The position numbers and the translations under genes are program-made. This document shows positions 16,913 through 26,770 of a stretch of 64,000 bases of DNA, piece by piece (position 1 is the stretch's first letter; each line of letters starts with the position of its first letter). The DNA is from Bacillota bacterium. GTDB lineage: Bacteria; Bacillota; Clostridia; Lachnospirales; Lachnospiraceae. The notes below the pieces were generated by a model. The model was not told where the DNA came from. It did no database searches and saw only the letters and a list, made by a program, of their open reading frames with translations. Location: contig JAEZKA010000033.1 of the NCBI GenBank assembly GCA_023436225.1, forward strand, positions 123,952 to 187,951, in the 5' to 3' direction.

Positions 16913-18673
16913 ATGATAAAGAAAATAAGCTATTTAATAACCAGAGTAAAAGAAGGAGTAATGAACGATACTTGGAATAGTATCATCTGGGCTTATCAAT
17001 ACGCTCACAGCTATTGGAAGAAGATAATACTTTATACTTTAATTGGCTTTACCGGATCAGCAATTGCTCTTATTACCAGCTTTATTTCAAAAAAATTGGT
17101 TGATATCATAACCGGTTACGAGGCTGGGCCATTAATAAGAACCTTTGCTTTATTCATCTGCCTCTCAGTTACCAATCTAATAATCGGCCAAGTATCCTCA
17201 TATCAATCCAGCCAAGTCAGTCTACGTCTCGATAATGAAATCAAGGCTGATATTTTTAACAAAATACTGATAACCGATTGGGAGTCTCTATCCACTTACC
17301 ATACCGGTGATCTTTTAACTCGCTGGAATTACGATGCTTCCGTTATATCAAACAGTATTTTGCACTGGTTTCCTAACTTTCTTGTCAATACCTTTCGTTT
17401 TCTTATCTCATTTATCATTATTATGTCCTATGACGCAACGTTTGGCATTTTAGCCCTTGCCGGAATGCCTGTGAGCCTTCTTGTATCCCGTTCCTTACTA
17501 CAGCGTATGCAGTCCACCAACCGAGAGAGTGCTGCTATAAATGCTAGAATATCCGGCTTTACCCAGGAGGCCTTTGCCAATATTCAGACGATTAAAGCCT
17601 TTGATATCATCCATACCTATAATAGCAAACTGAATTTGTTACAAAAAGAGTCTATGGATATAAGGCTACGATATCAGAAGATGTCCATGATAACCTCAAT
17701 TATTATATCATTGATCGGCATTATTATAACAAATGCCTGTTATGGATGGGGGATCTACCTTGTCTGGAACGGTAGCATCTCATACGGAACCATGACTCTA
17801 TTCCTTGGTTTGTCAACCTCTATGACCGGAAACCTTAACACCCTTATTTCTATGATCCCAAACACTATCTCGCTGACAACCTCGGTTAACAGACTGAAGG
17901 AGCTTATTAACATGCAGCAAGATAAATTTACGGATAATGACAACGTGGATCGATTATTAATAACATCGAAGAAGGAGGGTATTTCCCTCAAGATTCAAAA
18001 TCTTAGTTTTAACTACCATACCGGAACGACAGTATTTAAAAATTGCTCTCTGATCGCACATCCACATGAGGTAGTGGCACTAAAAGGCGCCTCGGGTGAA
18101 GGAAAAACTACCCTTCTTCGGATACTGCTTGCCCTACTTCATCCACAGGGTGGAGAGTGTAAGCTTTACAACAAAGATAATCAGGAAGACTTTATTCTAC
18201 TTTCGCCTGCCACCCGAAAGGTATTCTCTTATGTTCCTCAGGGCAATACCATGTTTTCCGGTACGATCGCTCAGAATATGAGAGTAATAAAACCGGAAGC
18301 TTCGGAGGAAGAGATTATCTCTGCTCTTCGCACGGCATGTGCCTGGGAATTCATCGAAAAGCTACCGGAAGGTATACACAGTACAATTGGCGAACGCGGC
18401 GGTGGTTTCTCGGAAGGACAATCGCAGCGACTTTCAATAGCACGTGCTTTGTTACGTAAAACACCTCTATTAATATTGGATGAAGCAACCTCTGCTCTTG
18501 ATGTAGATACGGAAGCAAAAGTTTTAAAAAAAATAATGCAGGACGAATATCCTCGCACCTGCATTATTACCACGCATCGACCTACTGTATTAAAAATGTG
18601 CAGTAGAGTATATAGAGTTAACGATTATTGCTGTCAGCTCATATCCGGTTACGAAGTTGATAGCTTGTCCTAA
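16913..18673 (+). CDS. ABC exporter, fused membrane and ATPase domains
   Basis: 586 residues. Six TM helices lie in about 35-320 and the nucleotide-binding domain in about 350-575, with Walker A GASGEGKTT, Q-loop SYVPQGN, signature FSEGQSQR, Walker B LLILDEAT and switch histidine (TTHRP). It has no C39 peptidase domain, so leader cleavage would fall to the S26-like protein at 15152. An alternative ATG at 16961 has AAGGAG too close to it, so the first ATG is kept. It ends four bases into the convergent candidate precursor gene, whose product it probably exports. Confidence 0.9.
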   Translation: MIKKISYLITRVKEGVMNDTWNSIIWAYQYAHSYWKKIILYTLIGFTGSAIALITSFISKKLVDIITGYEAGPLIRTFALFICLSVTNLIIGQVSSYQSSQVSLRLDNEIKADIFNKILITDWESLSTYHTGDLLTRWNYDASVISNSILHWFPNFLVNTFRFLISFIIIMSYDATFGILALAGMPVSLLVSRSLLQRMQSTNRESAAINARISGFTQEAFANIQTIKAFDIIHTYNSKLNLLQKESMDIRLRYQKMSMITSIIISLIGIIITNACYGWGIYLVWNGSISYGTMTLFLGLSTSMTGNLNTLISMIPNTISLTTSVNRLKELINMQQDKFTDNDNVDRLLITSKKEGISLKIQNLSFNYHTGTTVFKNCSLIAHPHEVVALKGASGEGKTTLLRILLALLHPQGGECKLYNKDNQEDFILLSPATRKVFSYVPQGNTMFSGTIAQNMRVIKPEASEEEIISALRTACAWEFIEKLPEGIHSTIGERGGGFSEGQSQRLSIARALLRKTPLLILDEATSALDVDTEAKVLKKIMQDEYPRTCIITTHRPTVLKMCSRVYRVNDYCCQLISGYEVDSLS

Positions 18674-18954
18674 TCACCTAATTCATCTGGAAGCTTACCA
18701 CTTATTTCCCAACTTGGACGGAAATCACCATCATAATTGGCATCGGCTACATTACATCTGTCGTCATAAGCAACCGGACAGCCCTCACAACCTCTGCCTA
18801 TTTTATAACCGTCTTTTTTGGGATGATAGGTTCCTTTCAAATAAACACCATTCATGTATAAACTGTCACAGCCATGCCCTGAACCGCTTGACGCATAGAT
18901 TCCCTCTGCCAAGCTGTCTACAACGATAATCTCCGGTTTTACATAATTCTTCAT
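18670..18954 (-). CDS. candidate RiPP precursor peptide, Cys-containing
   Basis: 94 residues from ATG 18954, preceded by GAGGAG. The start MKNYVKPEIIVVDSLAEGIY followed by ASSG resembles leaders of clostridial peptides linked to PqqD-like proteins: KxYxKPxI, a hydrophobic patch, and a small-residue end that could be a cleavage site. The remainder is Gly-, Asp- and Tyr-rich, with cysteines at 29, 56, 59 and 67, including the CEGC pair, and has no predicted TM segment. It ends convergently, overlapping the exporter by four bases. Assignment as the substrate of this locus is inference. Confidence 0.65.
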   Translation of the reverse strand: MKNYVKPEIIVVDSLAEGIYASSGSGHGCDSLYMNGVYLKGTYHPKKDGYKIGRGCEGCPVAYDDRCNVADANYDGDFRPSWEISGKLPDELGD

Positions 18955-19038
18955 AATCAATTCTCCTCTTTCTATTATAAATTTTTATAGGTACTATTTT
19001 GATATAAAGGCTATCTTTCATATATTCAAACTTGTCTT

Positions 19039-21399
19039 TTAGTCCTGCAAATTCCAGCCATTTGCCGCTATCTGATCAGCATAATCAGCTAAATAATCAA
19101 CACATAAATCATATGTATTAAAAATGTTCTGTTCTAGGGTATACACTACGTATATATCATCCTCATAAAAGACCTTGAAATTATTTGGATATATCTCAGT
19201 AAATTTCTGTGCCCAATAATATGCCTGTGATTCAATGATAGCGCGCTGAAAGAAATAATCCTGAGTATCTGCGAAATAAACAAATTCCTTTGCTGCATAC
19301 TGTAGACCCACCTCTACCGGCCCATAAAAATGATCTAATAGTACACGCTTTTCAATAAAGAAGAAAACATATTGTGTCGGAAATTTAAAAGCTTCCTGCC
19401 TACCATTAACCATATTCAAAAATTCTGAAAGCTGTGTATGGTAGCCATAATCCAGAACCTCGTAATACTCATCCGTTGTTGAAACAATGGTGTATGTATT
19501 CTTATCATAGGACTTTTTAATATGTCGAAGTATATATTCTGCTTCATTATAATAAGACTGATTAACATCAAAAAAAGCATGATACCATCCAAGTGACACA
19601 ATCACAAATGCTACTCCAATACAGCTTGCCATAGAAAGAATGCTGAGAAATGTACGATAATATTGGTTACTTCTCCTCCCAAATAAACGAAAGATAAAAT
19701 CGATCGGCATCATATAGATAAAGCCGATAAAAGGCTCTGCAAAGGTTGATGCCCTACCGGCTGCAATAAGCTCAATAATTCCTAACTGTGGAGCTGCTCC
19801 AATCGTACATAGCAGAAGCATATTTATAACCATGGCTGTATAATTGCATCCATACTTTCTGCTTTTCTTTGGCAAACGCATTAGAACTCCACATAAAAAG
19901 CCTATCAGCATGCATTGAAACATCAACTTTGCCGCTTCTTTACCAAACATGGTATAAATACCGAAGGTTAACATGGCATTATAATAATACTTGAACACCT
20001 CCTTTGTTTTCATTGAAGCATAATCCACTTTATATCTCATATTTTTTTCTACGCCTTCCTCATTTGTCTCTTCCTCCTTCTTCGTAGAAGTATCTGTCGT
20101 ACTATTATCATCATTTCTATTACTCAGCTTCTTCTCCAATTCTGCCTGATAATCAAGCTCATCCCCCTCTCCTGTATCACCGGTAATTACGCTGGTAGCC
20201 CACGCCATAGATCCCTGAAATGGTATACCCTTGGCCAGGCAGGAAACAATTGGTGATATCGCTATGATCGCCCCCATTATTCCACAGTACATTAAAGGTA
20301 TAAAATACTGCTTTTTTAATATTCTCGGTAGATAGGCAAGTCCAATTGCAATCACAAGAAATATGGCTGCAATTGCTGTATAGAAATGATAGGCAATCAC
20401 CAGTGAGACACACAGCATAAGGAGAACCGTCTCTGAATTCAAATACCTACGGTTGATATACGCATTGACACGGAAAAATCTCCTTAATTTCGAATCTCCT
20501 TCGATTACCATCTTTTTTCTGTCCTGATGTAGATAGCGGATCATAAAGTACGCTAAACCGATAACCGCATACATTCCATACTCCTGAGGAAGAGAGGCGG
20601 CATAACGGCTTTGGTTCAACATAAAGCTGATGATAAGTACTACTGCAATTGGCGTGTATTTCGCATAAAAAATCTCCTTCGCCAACAGATATAAACCGAT
20701 CATAAGAAGAGCTGTTTGATACGCACCTGCATAGAGCAGGATCTCGCGAAGATTTAGCCCGAACAAGACTCTTATGATATATGTCATTGCATGCATCCCA
20801 AAAGGATAAATACCGTCAGAAAATAATGTACCGTGCTCCAGTTCATAGATCCAGGACTGATGTACCGGAATATCAGAAAATTGGTAGCAATGGTACAACA
20901 TAACATTATGAGTTAGAAACCAGATATTATATACAACGAGAGCACCAATGAGTAAAAATTCTATAAAATTTTTTCGTACATAATTCAATACCGGCAGATA
21001 CCGAACTTTTTTATAGTAAACCTGTAGCTGCTTCACCGTTTCATTCACAATATATTTAGATAACCTATCTTCCCTATAAGCATGTCCGAGTTGGGTGACA
21101 CCGCTCTTGCAGCGCTGTAAAATTTTCTTGTCCGAATAATTCCATACAACCAAAAGGTAAAACGCACTATTTATACTAATGATAAGGTAACGATTGCAAA
21201 TATTCAAAAATCCCAAAAGCAAGACAAGATTAATCTGAAAGGCAGCCTGAGTTAATACACAGAACCAGAACCGGTATCCATAACTCTTATTCTTCAAGTG
21301 GTTTCTCCACACCATAAGCGGTATCAGGAAATCCCGAATCAAGCAGCAAATCAGGACTTTAATTAAAGACAGCACATATGCGTTTGTATCAACGATCAC
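19039..21399 (-). CDS. large polytopic membrane protein, GT-C-like
   Basis: 786 residues; GTG start at 21399 with GAGGTGAG in front. Roughly 12-14 TM segments occur in two blocks, interrupted at about 425-455 by a charged Asn/Thr/Glu/Lys-rich loop (NRNDDNSTTDTSTKKEEETN). A soluble, probably extracytoplasmic C-terminal domain begins near 640. The general plan is that of GT-C glycosyltransferases or related polyprenol-sugar-dependent enzymes, but no family-defining motif is certain. Last gene of the Pel-linked operon, 23 bases after the GT2-LRR gene. Likely role: transferring or assembling sugars at the outer face of the membrane. Confidence 0.7.
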   Translation of the reverse strand: MIVDTNAYVLSLIKVLICCLIRDFLIPLMVWRNHLKNKSYGYRFWFCVLTQAAFQINLVLLLGFLNICNRYLIISINSAFYLLVVWNYSDKKILQRCKSGVTQLGHAYREDRLSKYIVNETVKQLQVYYKKVRYLPVLNYVRKNFIEFLLIGALVVYNIWFLTHNVMLYHCYQFSDIPVHQSWIYELEHGTLFSDGIYPFGMHAMTYIIRVLFGLNLREILLYAGAYQTALLMIGLYLLAKEIFYAKYTPIAVVLIISFMLNQSRYAASLPQEYGMYAVIGLAYFMIRYLHQDRKKMVIEGDSKLRRFFRVNAYINRRYLNSETVLLMLCVSLVIAYHFYTAIAAIFLVIAIGLAYLPRILKKQYFIPLMYCGIMGAIIAISPIVSCLAKGIPFQGSMAWATSVITGDTGEGDELDYQAELEKKLSNRNDDNSTTDTSTKKEEETNEEGVEKNMRYKVDYASMKTKEVFKYYYNAMLTFGIYTMFGKEAAKLMFQCMLIGFLCGVLMRLPKKSRKYGCNYTAMVINMLLLCTIGAAPQLGIIELIAAGRASTFAEPFIGFIYMMPIDFIFRLFGRRSNQYYRTFLSILSMASCIGVAFVIVSLGWYHAFFDVNQSYYNEAEYILRHIKKSYDKNTYTIVSTTDEYYEVLDYGYHTQLSEFLNMVNGRQEAFKFPTQYVFFFIEKRVLLDHFYGPVEVGLQYAAKEFVYFADTQDYFFQRAIIESQAYYWAQKFTEIYPNNFKVFYEDDIYVVYTLEQNIFNTYDLCVDYLADYADQIAANGWNLQD

Positions 21400-21422
21400 T
21401 TTTTAATACTCACCTCTTTCCT

Positions 21423-23369
21423 TTAAGAAGCTACATCCTCACCCGGGTTCTGTTGGATTTCTATTTGTGTATGCTTATCGAATGCGGTAGGTGAGATAGC
21501 GGCATCACCAGATAATATCACTGCATTTGATAAGGCACTGCACTTCGCAAATGCTTGATGGTCTATCGAAAGAACCTTCATCGGTATCTTCACTGATTTT
21601 AAACTTGTACAGCCATAGAACGTACGTACATTAAGACGTTCAATCTTACTTGGGAAGAGGAAGTAAACCAGTGCTTCACAGTGAAGGAAAGCACATTTTC
21701 CGATGTTTTTCATATTGTCAATCTGCGGGAATGCCGCAGTTTCAAGTGCTCTACAATAGGCAAAGCAATAATGTCCTAAGGATCTCACATTTCCTGTCAT
21801 TATGATCTTTTTTAGGCTGTTGCAGCCCAGAAAGGCTCCATATTCTACTGTTTCAAGCATACTGTTAGGCCCAAATTCAACATTTTGTAAATGCGAACAT
21901 CCGACAAAGGTAAAAGGAGCAATCTTAACAATTGCCTCTGGGAAGAGTCCGCCATATTTCTCCTCCCCATGGTGCATATAGGTAAATAGCAGCTGCTCTA
22001 AAGAGCAGCACCAGGCAAAGGCACCTATTCCTATCTGGACGATACTGGAGGGCAAACTCAAGGTCTTAAGGGAGGAACAGCCTGCGAAAGCATAGGATCC
22101 TATTTTGCCAAGTCGACTTCCTGCTCGGATGGTTACCTGACGCAGATTCCTGCAGCCCTGAAAGGCATGAGCCTCAATCTCTAATACGGTATTGGGAATT
22201 TCTATGGATACCAGCTTATCGCAGCCATAGAACATGCTCTTCTTAATCACCTTCACATATTCCGGAAGCACGATGCTTTTTAGCTTATGATCAAACACAT
22301 AAATCAGGGGATTTTGAGTATTGTATTCATACACGGAGGCGAAGGTAACCGTCTTTCCCTCCGCATCCTTTGTCATTGCTCGCTCTGTATCGGCAGTTTC
22401 ATTCCAAGGCTTTCCTTTCTTAATCAGACGAATATCCTTACTGTATTGAAGCTTTTGTTTTATAAAGGATAGATCCCTATGAATCCATTTGATTAAATAA
22501 TACATTATCCACCCCATTTTTCGTAAGAACGACAGGGTAGTACGTCCCGGTGCCTTAATAAAATACATCACGATATATGCCATATAATTAAGCCACAGGT
22601 AATTAATTTTAGCCAATTGGATCATCCTAGCATAATAATTATGTGCCGCAAGCTTATCACGTATAAAGAATTCCATATATTTGTATAGAAGTCTTTGACC
22701 ATCCCTGAAATTATTGATATCGTAATCCTCATGATCCGATGTTATCTTGCATTCACATAAAGAGACCGGTAGAATTAATACCTTTTCTCCCTTACTAAGT
22801 CGGATCAGCATATCCGCATCACAAAAATTCTCAAACTGCCCATCAAAGCCTCCAGCCCGTTCCACCGCTTCCGTCTTATATATAACCTGTGAAGTTCTTT
22901 TTGCAGGGTTTTCTAGTATCCAGCCAGAGGAATTCTGGTTCATATGAATCGCCAATGGATTAATCACAACATCCTGCTTTCTTTCATCAATCAAAGTCCC
23001 ATTGCAGCAAGAGGCAGCTGCCATCGGATTTTCCTTTAATTGCTCCATCTGCAGCATTGCCTTTACCGGATCCCATACATCGTTGCTGCTTAAAAATGCG
23101 ATATATTCTTCCTTCACATAATGAACCATATAGTTTTGTATCCCAGCAAAGGAAAGGGACTGATCCACTTGGAGATACTCCACATCGGGAAACTCTGCCA
23201 AATCCTCCTGCAAGCCCAAACTATAGATACTGTTTGGCTCATTCGCATCCACAACCAGGATTCGGATTGATGTAAAGACCTGATTTCGAATACTGTCCAA
23301 CGCACGTAAAAAGCTTAAAGAAGTATTCTTTTTTGCAATTAATACAACACTGAGTAAATAATCCGCCAT
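21423..23369 (-). CDS. GT2 glycosyltransferase fused to BspA-type leucine-rich repeats
   Basis: 648 residues. Residues 1 to about 260 form a family 2 glycosyltransferase (VVLIAKKN, ILVVDANEPNS, acidic motif SSNDVWDP, RAGGFD). A hydrophobic helical segment lies at about 255-300. From about 350 to 630 come at least ten LRR_5 repeats of the BspA/TpLRR kind (consensus I..AF.GC..L..V..P..V). Such repeats are normally found on secreted surface proteins, so their fusion to a sugar transferase without a signal peptide is unusual. Fifth of the six accessory genes after pelG. Confidence 0.85.
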   Translation of the reverse strand: MADYLLSVVLIAKKNTSLSFLRALDSIRNQVFTSIRILVVDANEPNSIYSLGLQEDLAEFPDVEYLQVDQSLSFAGIQNYMVHYVKEEYIAFLSSNDVWDPVKAMLQMEQLKENPMAAASCCNGTLIDERKQDVVINPLAIHMNQNSSGWILENPAKRTSQVIYKTEAVERAGGFDGQFENFCDADMLIRLSKGEKVLILPVSLCECKITSDHEDYDINNFRDGQRLLYKYMEFFIRDKLAAHNYYARMIQLAKINYLWLNYMAYIVMYFIKAPGRTTLSFLRKMGWIMYYLIKWIHRDLSFIKQKLQYSKDIRLIKKGKPWNETADTERAMTKDAEGKTVTFASVYEYNTQNPLIYVFDHKLKSIVLPEYVKVIKKSMFYGCDKLVSIEIPNTVLEIEAHAFQGCRNLRQVTIRAGSRLGKIGSYAFAGCSSLKTLSLPSSIVQIGIGAFAWCCSLEQLLFTYMHHGEEKYGGLFPEAIVKIAPFTFVGCSHLQNVEFGPNSMLETVEYGAFLGCNSLKKIIMTGNVRSLGHYCFAYCRALETAAFPQIDNMKNIGKCAFLHCEALVYFLFPSKIERLNVRTFYGCTSLKSVKIPMKVLSIDHQAFAKCSALSNAVILSGDAAISPTAFDKHTQIEIQQNPGEDVAS

Positions 23370-23382
23370 ACTCTTGCCTTTC

Positions 23383-24759
23383 TTACTTTTTTCTATAGAC
23401 CAACGACAAATTGCCTAGACGATACATACCGGTATGGTCTAATTCAGAAAAAGTATTCGCTATTTGAATGGACATTTGGGACAGAGGGTCGTAGATACCA
23501 AAGCATAGAATATATTTTTGATATCTTAATTCCGCCGTTGGAATGTAAGCTTCTAATTCGACCCTTTCCTCCGGCATCCACTTACGAGTATCCGTATCCA
23601 CGCTGTACTCATAGGATTCCGAATAGGTGGCGGTACGGATAATAAATCTGACCTGAAATTTATGATAGCAGGGTGCAAAGCCCATATTGCGAATTCTTAA
23701 CATCGCTTTCAGAACACCTCCCTTTTCACTAATAAGCGATAGTTTTATCGCTTCTATGGTAAACCGGTAACCCAAATGTGCGATGATATAGTCGTAAGCC
23801 GTCCTCTTCTTCCATATTTCATTCGCTACACCGGGACGGCTGGCTTTCCACTTGTTCAGCACCTGCTCATCATATTTTTGGTGTAGGTAGGATATCCGCA
23901 TTTGCTTTAAAGTCTCGATAGCCAACGGCACATTATTGTATGGATTATCATTGATCACTTCACCCCCATTGGAGACATATCTGCATAATTCACCCTGAAA
24001 TTCCAGCTCCTCGTCTCGCACCCACTTTTCACTATAGGACTCTGTATCCTTCGAGCTTGTACTTCCATAGGTACCATAATCCGTCTCGGAGGCCATGATC
24101 CCATCGTTGAAGAGGGAGAAGCGTGCTTTCCGGATATTTGAAAAGGCTGTCTCCTCCTCCAAAGGAAGAATTGTCTTAAATATCATTCGCCAGAAGCTTG
24201 GACAACGCAGTGCAATCTGTGTATGCTCCCCAGTACATTCATATATCTGCCTTGATAAAAGTACCATCTGCCGCTCACCAAGATAACGGGAATTATGCAT
24301 TTCACCCCAGCTGCCTATAAAGAGCCCCTGTAAGATATAAATACGATCGGTATATTCCTTCAAAAGCGGGGATAGCTGTTTCATATGGTCTAGAATGATA
24401 TTTAAATCTTTTGGCTCATTGATAACCCCTTTCCCCTCCCAATCATACAGAAAACGTAGAATCATCTGCTTACCCCGGTTCGTAAAAAACAAAAAGATGC
24501 GCTCTATATTGTGCAAGGCTGCTTCCGTTAACGGAATCTCATTAAAATGGACTAGATTGATTTCTAAAAGACAAAGCTGCTGATCCGGATTAAGAGGAAT
24601 ATTTTCGATTAATCCTTCGTCTGGCTGCATCAACTCACTAGTTGCATAAAAATGAAATATAGAATATAAACCGCAATATGGATTACTTAGAGCCTCCGCC
24701 TTCTCTGATCTCGGAAGAGGCATCCACTTTATTTTCTTTATCCTATTCTGACTCGTCAT
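23383..24759 (-). CDS. DUF4874/DUF4832-type protein
   Basis: 458 residues, no signal peptide. The N-terminal SNPYCGLYSIFHF and LLEINLVHFNEIPL segments and the following QMILRFLYDWEG and QGLFIGSWGEMHNSRY resemble DUF4874, a TIM-barrel glycoside-hydrolase-like family. The C-terminal part (about 330-455, beta-rich) resembles DUF4832. Possible role: glycan-binding or glycan-modifying factor in polymer assembly. The putative acidic catalytic positions are D126 (YDWEG) and E in SWGEMH. It sits between two glycosyltransferase genes in the Pel-linked operon. Confidence 0.72.
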   Translation of the reverse strand: MTSQNRIKKIKWMPLPRSEKAEALSNPYCGLYSIFHFYATSELMQPDEGLIENIPLNPDQQLCLLEINLVHFNEIPLTEAALHNIERIFLFFTNRGKQMILRFLYDWEGKGVINEPKDLNIILDHMKQLSPLLKEYTDRIYILQGLFIGSWGEMHNSRYLGERQMVLLSRQIYECTGEHTQIALRCPSFWRMIFKTILPLEEETAFSNIRKARFSLFNDGIMASETDYGTYGSTSSKDTESYSEKWVRDEELEFQGELCRYVSNGGEVINDNPYNNVPLAIETLKQMRISYLHQKYDEQVLNKWKASRPGVANEIWKKRTAYDYIIAHLGYRFTIEAIKLSLISEKGGVLKAMLRIRNMGFAPCYHKFQVRFIIRTATYSESYEYSVDTDTRKWMPEERVELEAYIPTAELRYQKYILCFGIYDPLSQMSIQIANTFSELDHTGMYRLGNLSLVYRKK

Positions 24760-24786
24760 AAAGCTCCTTCCCCTCCACTGCCATTA

Positions 24787-25530
24787 CTACTTTTGCAGAC
24801 CCTTTTTTATACGGACCACTACGGACCATATGCTAAGCGGCATAATCATCATATAAGTGATTTGCTTGAGAAATCCAGTGTGCATACTGACACCTGCTGT
24901 CCTCTCATGCATGACAGAAGAGGTCTCCATGACACGAAAGCCTAGCAAGAGCATCTGAATAATCATGTTCGCATCCGGATAGTAGTAATCAAAATTCCCA
25001 AAGCTCGAATAATAGGTAAAGGCGTTCTTACTTAAGCCCTGCAAGCCTGAGGTTGGATCGGTTATCACCTTACCTGTTGCCTTGCGAATCATCCAGGAAA
25101 ACAAAGCGATGGACCACTTCTTGATTACGGAGATCCGAAACGATTTACTGCCTTCAACAAATCGTGAACCAATTACTATATCCGGCAAGTTACCTTCTGT
25201 ATCCGGAGTGGTCAAGCATTGATAAATATGCGAAATATTAGATATATTATGCTGACCGTCGGCATCCAGCTGAATGACATAATCGTAGCCACGCCGAACC
25301 GCATATTTGTAACCGACCTGCAGTGCAGAGCCATAGCCCAAATTAAAGACATGGGTTACAAGATCCACCGGATAATTCTTCGCAATCAATCCAGTCCGAT
25401 CCATGGATGCATCATTAACCACCAGAATATCTGCAAAGCTTCGGATCTCCGGCTTACACAGCTTGTCAAACAAAGCAGCCATATTCTCTTCTTCATTAAA
25501 TGCAGGAACTAGAATCAATACCTTATTCAT
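24787..25530 (-). CDS. GT2 glycosyltransferase, dolichol-phosphate-mannose-synthase-like
   Basis: 247 residues. Motifs are VPAFNEEENM, VVNDASMDRT, YGSALQVGYKYAV, QLDADGQHN (DxD) and DPTSGLQGLSK, the pattern of DPM1/DesK-like polyprenyl-phosphate glycosyltransferases. It has no TM anchor of its own; such enzymes are often paired with DUF2304 membrane proteins, and one is present at 26916 in the same operon. Its ATG overlaps the stop of the GT4 gene by four bases. Likely role: making a polyprenyl-phosphate sugar donor for the downstream membrane enzyme. Confidence 0.9.
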   Translation of the reverse strand: MNKVLILVPAFNEEENMAALFDKLCKPEIRSFADILVVNDASMDRTGLIAKNYPVDLVTHVFNLGYGSALQVGYKYAVRRGYDYVIQLDADGQHNISNISHIYQCLTTPDTEGNLPDIVIGSRFVEGSKSFRISVIKKWSIALFSWMIRKATGKVITDPTSGLQGLSKNAFTYYSSFGNFDYYYPDANMIIQMLLLGFRVMETSSVMHERTAGVSMHTGFLKQITYMMIMPLSIWSVVVRIKKGLQK

Positions 25531-26753
25531 AAATCCCCTTCCTCATCCAGCATAGACAGCAGGCCATCCAATTCCTCCGGAAATTCCTGTCTTTTCTTTT
25601 GCGCATGCTTCGCATACTCCCTTCGCAGCTCAGGGTGATCAATCAGATACTCCAGACCACATGCTAACTGCTCCACCTCAAGTGGTAACAGGATTCCATC
25701 GAACCCTGAGACGATCTGCTCTCTGTTACTAGTACAATCAGATGCAACAATAGCCTTTCCTAGTATCTGTGCTTCCTCGATTGCAATGCTCTTTCCTTCA
25801 TAACGGGTCGCATGCACATAGATGTCTGCTTGCTTCATATAGGAATATGGATTTTCCCTGGCCCCCATCAATACAAAGGAATCCTCCACCTGAAACCTTT
25901 CTATCAGCTTTTCCAGAGTAGCTCGTTCCAGTCCCTCTCCTATTACATACCAGCGCACATTGTAACCATCACTGTGCATCTTAGCTAGCGCCTGAATGGC
26001 AATATCATAACCCTTCTGATAATGCAGACGGCCCACCGTCAAAAGGCGGATTCCGCTAAACGTATCGGTAAATCCGATTCCTTTATTCGCTCTCCTTCGA
26101 ATATCATTTATATCTAATAAATTGTGGAACACCCTTACCTTTTGTTGATATTGAGGATATACGCTTAAGAATTTCTCACCCACATCATGGGAAACTACGA
26201 ATATTCTTTCCATCCCCTGATAACAGTCCTTATCCATAAGCGGTATATAGCCTGCCTTTTGATAATCAATATGGATAAAGGCTGCTTTATGCCTGGCTGT
26301 TACCTTATCGGCAAGATAATAGGTAGAGGCCCCCTCAATAAATGCCACTGCAAGATCATAGGTACCTTCCAGATCTGGACGTCCAATAGCCAGAAGTCTC
26401 CACAGCAGCTTATCATACTGTAGTCTTCTGCCTGAAGTTTTCTGCTCTCTGATATTCCTTACCAGATAGTCAAGCATCCTCACTCCGGTCAGATGATAAA
26501 AGAACGAGTAAATAACCTCCCGAACAATTCGCAGATGACCGGATGGAGATAACACAGAACTATTATTAATGTGCCTATTCAGTATATTGACCCCCTTCGG
26601 TACGCGGTCGAATAATTCACCACAGGGTATTATGGTATATAGGGACAGATCATATTCGCCTATTGAATCGAGCTTTCTAAGCAGACCCACCAAAGCAGTC
26701 TCAGCACCGGCACGACCCATCGTATTGATGATAAACAATAATTTTTTTCTCAT
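25527..26753 (-). CDS. glycosyltransferase family 4
   Basis: 408 residues, GT-B layout: INTMGRAGAETALVGLL at the N-terminus, and RLLTVGRLHYQKGYDIAIQA, YVIGEG and ADIYVHATRYEGKSIAIEEAQILG in the C-terminal half, with the donor-binding E-x7-E. A G-rich ribosome binding site (GGGGGGTG) precedes the ATG. The 162-base gap before it holds several hairpins (26771-26907), but no clear separate promoter is visible. Confidence 0.88.
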   Translation of the reverse strand: MRKKLLFIINTMGRAGAETALVGLLRKLDSIGEYDLSLYTIIPCGELFDRVPKGVNILNRHINNSSVLSPSGHLRIVREVIYSFFYHLTGVRMLDYLVRNIREQKTSGRRLQYDKLLWRLLAIGRPDLEGTYDLAVAFIEGASTYYLADKVTARHKAAFIHIDYQKAGYIPLMDKDCYQGMERIFVVSHDVGEKFLSVYPQYQQKVRVFHNLLDINDIRRRANKGIGFTDTFSGIRLLTVGRLHYQKGYDIAIQALAKMHSDGYNVRWYVIGEGLERATLEKLIERFQVEDSFVLMGARENPYSYMKQADIYVHATRYEGKSIAIEEAQILGKAIVASDCTSNREQIVSGFDGILLPLEVEQLACGLEYLIDHPELRREYAKHAQKKRQEFPEELDGLLSMLDEEGDL

Positions 26754-26770
26754 ACCAACACCCCCCTTCT

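Noticed and set aside
12064..18954. Lasso peptide cluster
   Set aside because: PqqD, nucleotidyltransferase and HPr-kinase-like proteins fit some lasso loci, but the asparagine-synthetase-like cyclase and the transglutaminase-like B2 protease are absent.
24787..25530. Teichoic acid or capsule locus as an alternative to Pel
   Set aside because: PelF and PelG signatures and the PelD I-site make the Pel reading stronger; no tag, tua or wzy-type polymerase genes are seen.
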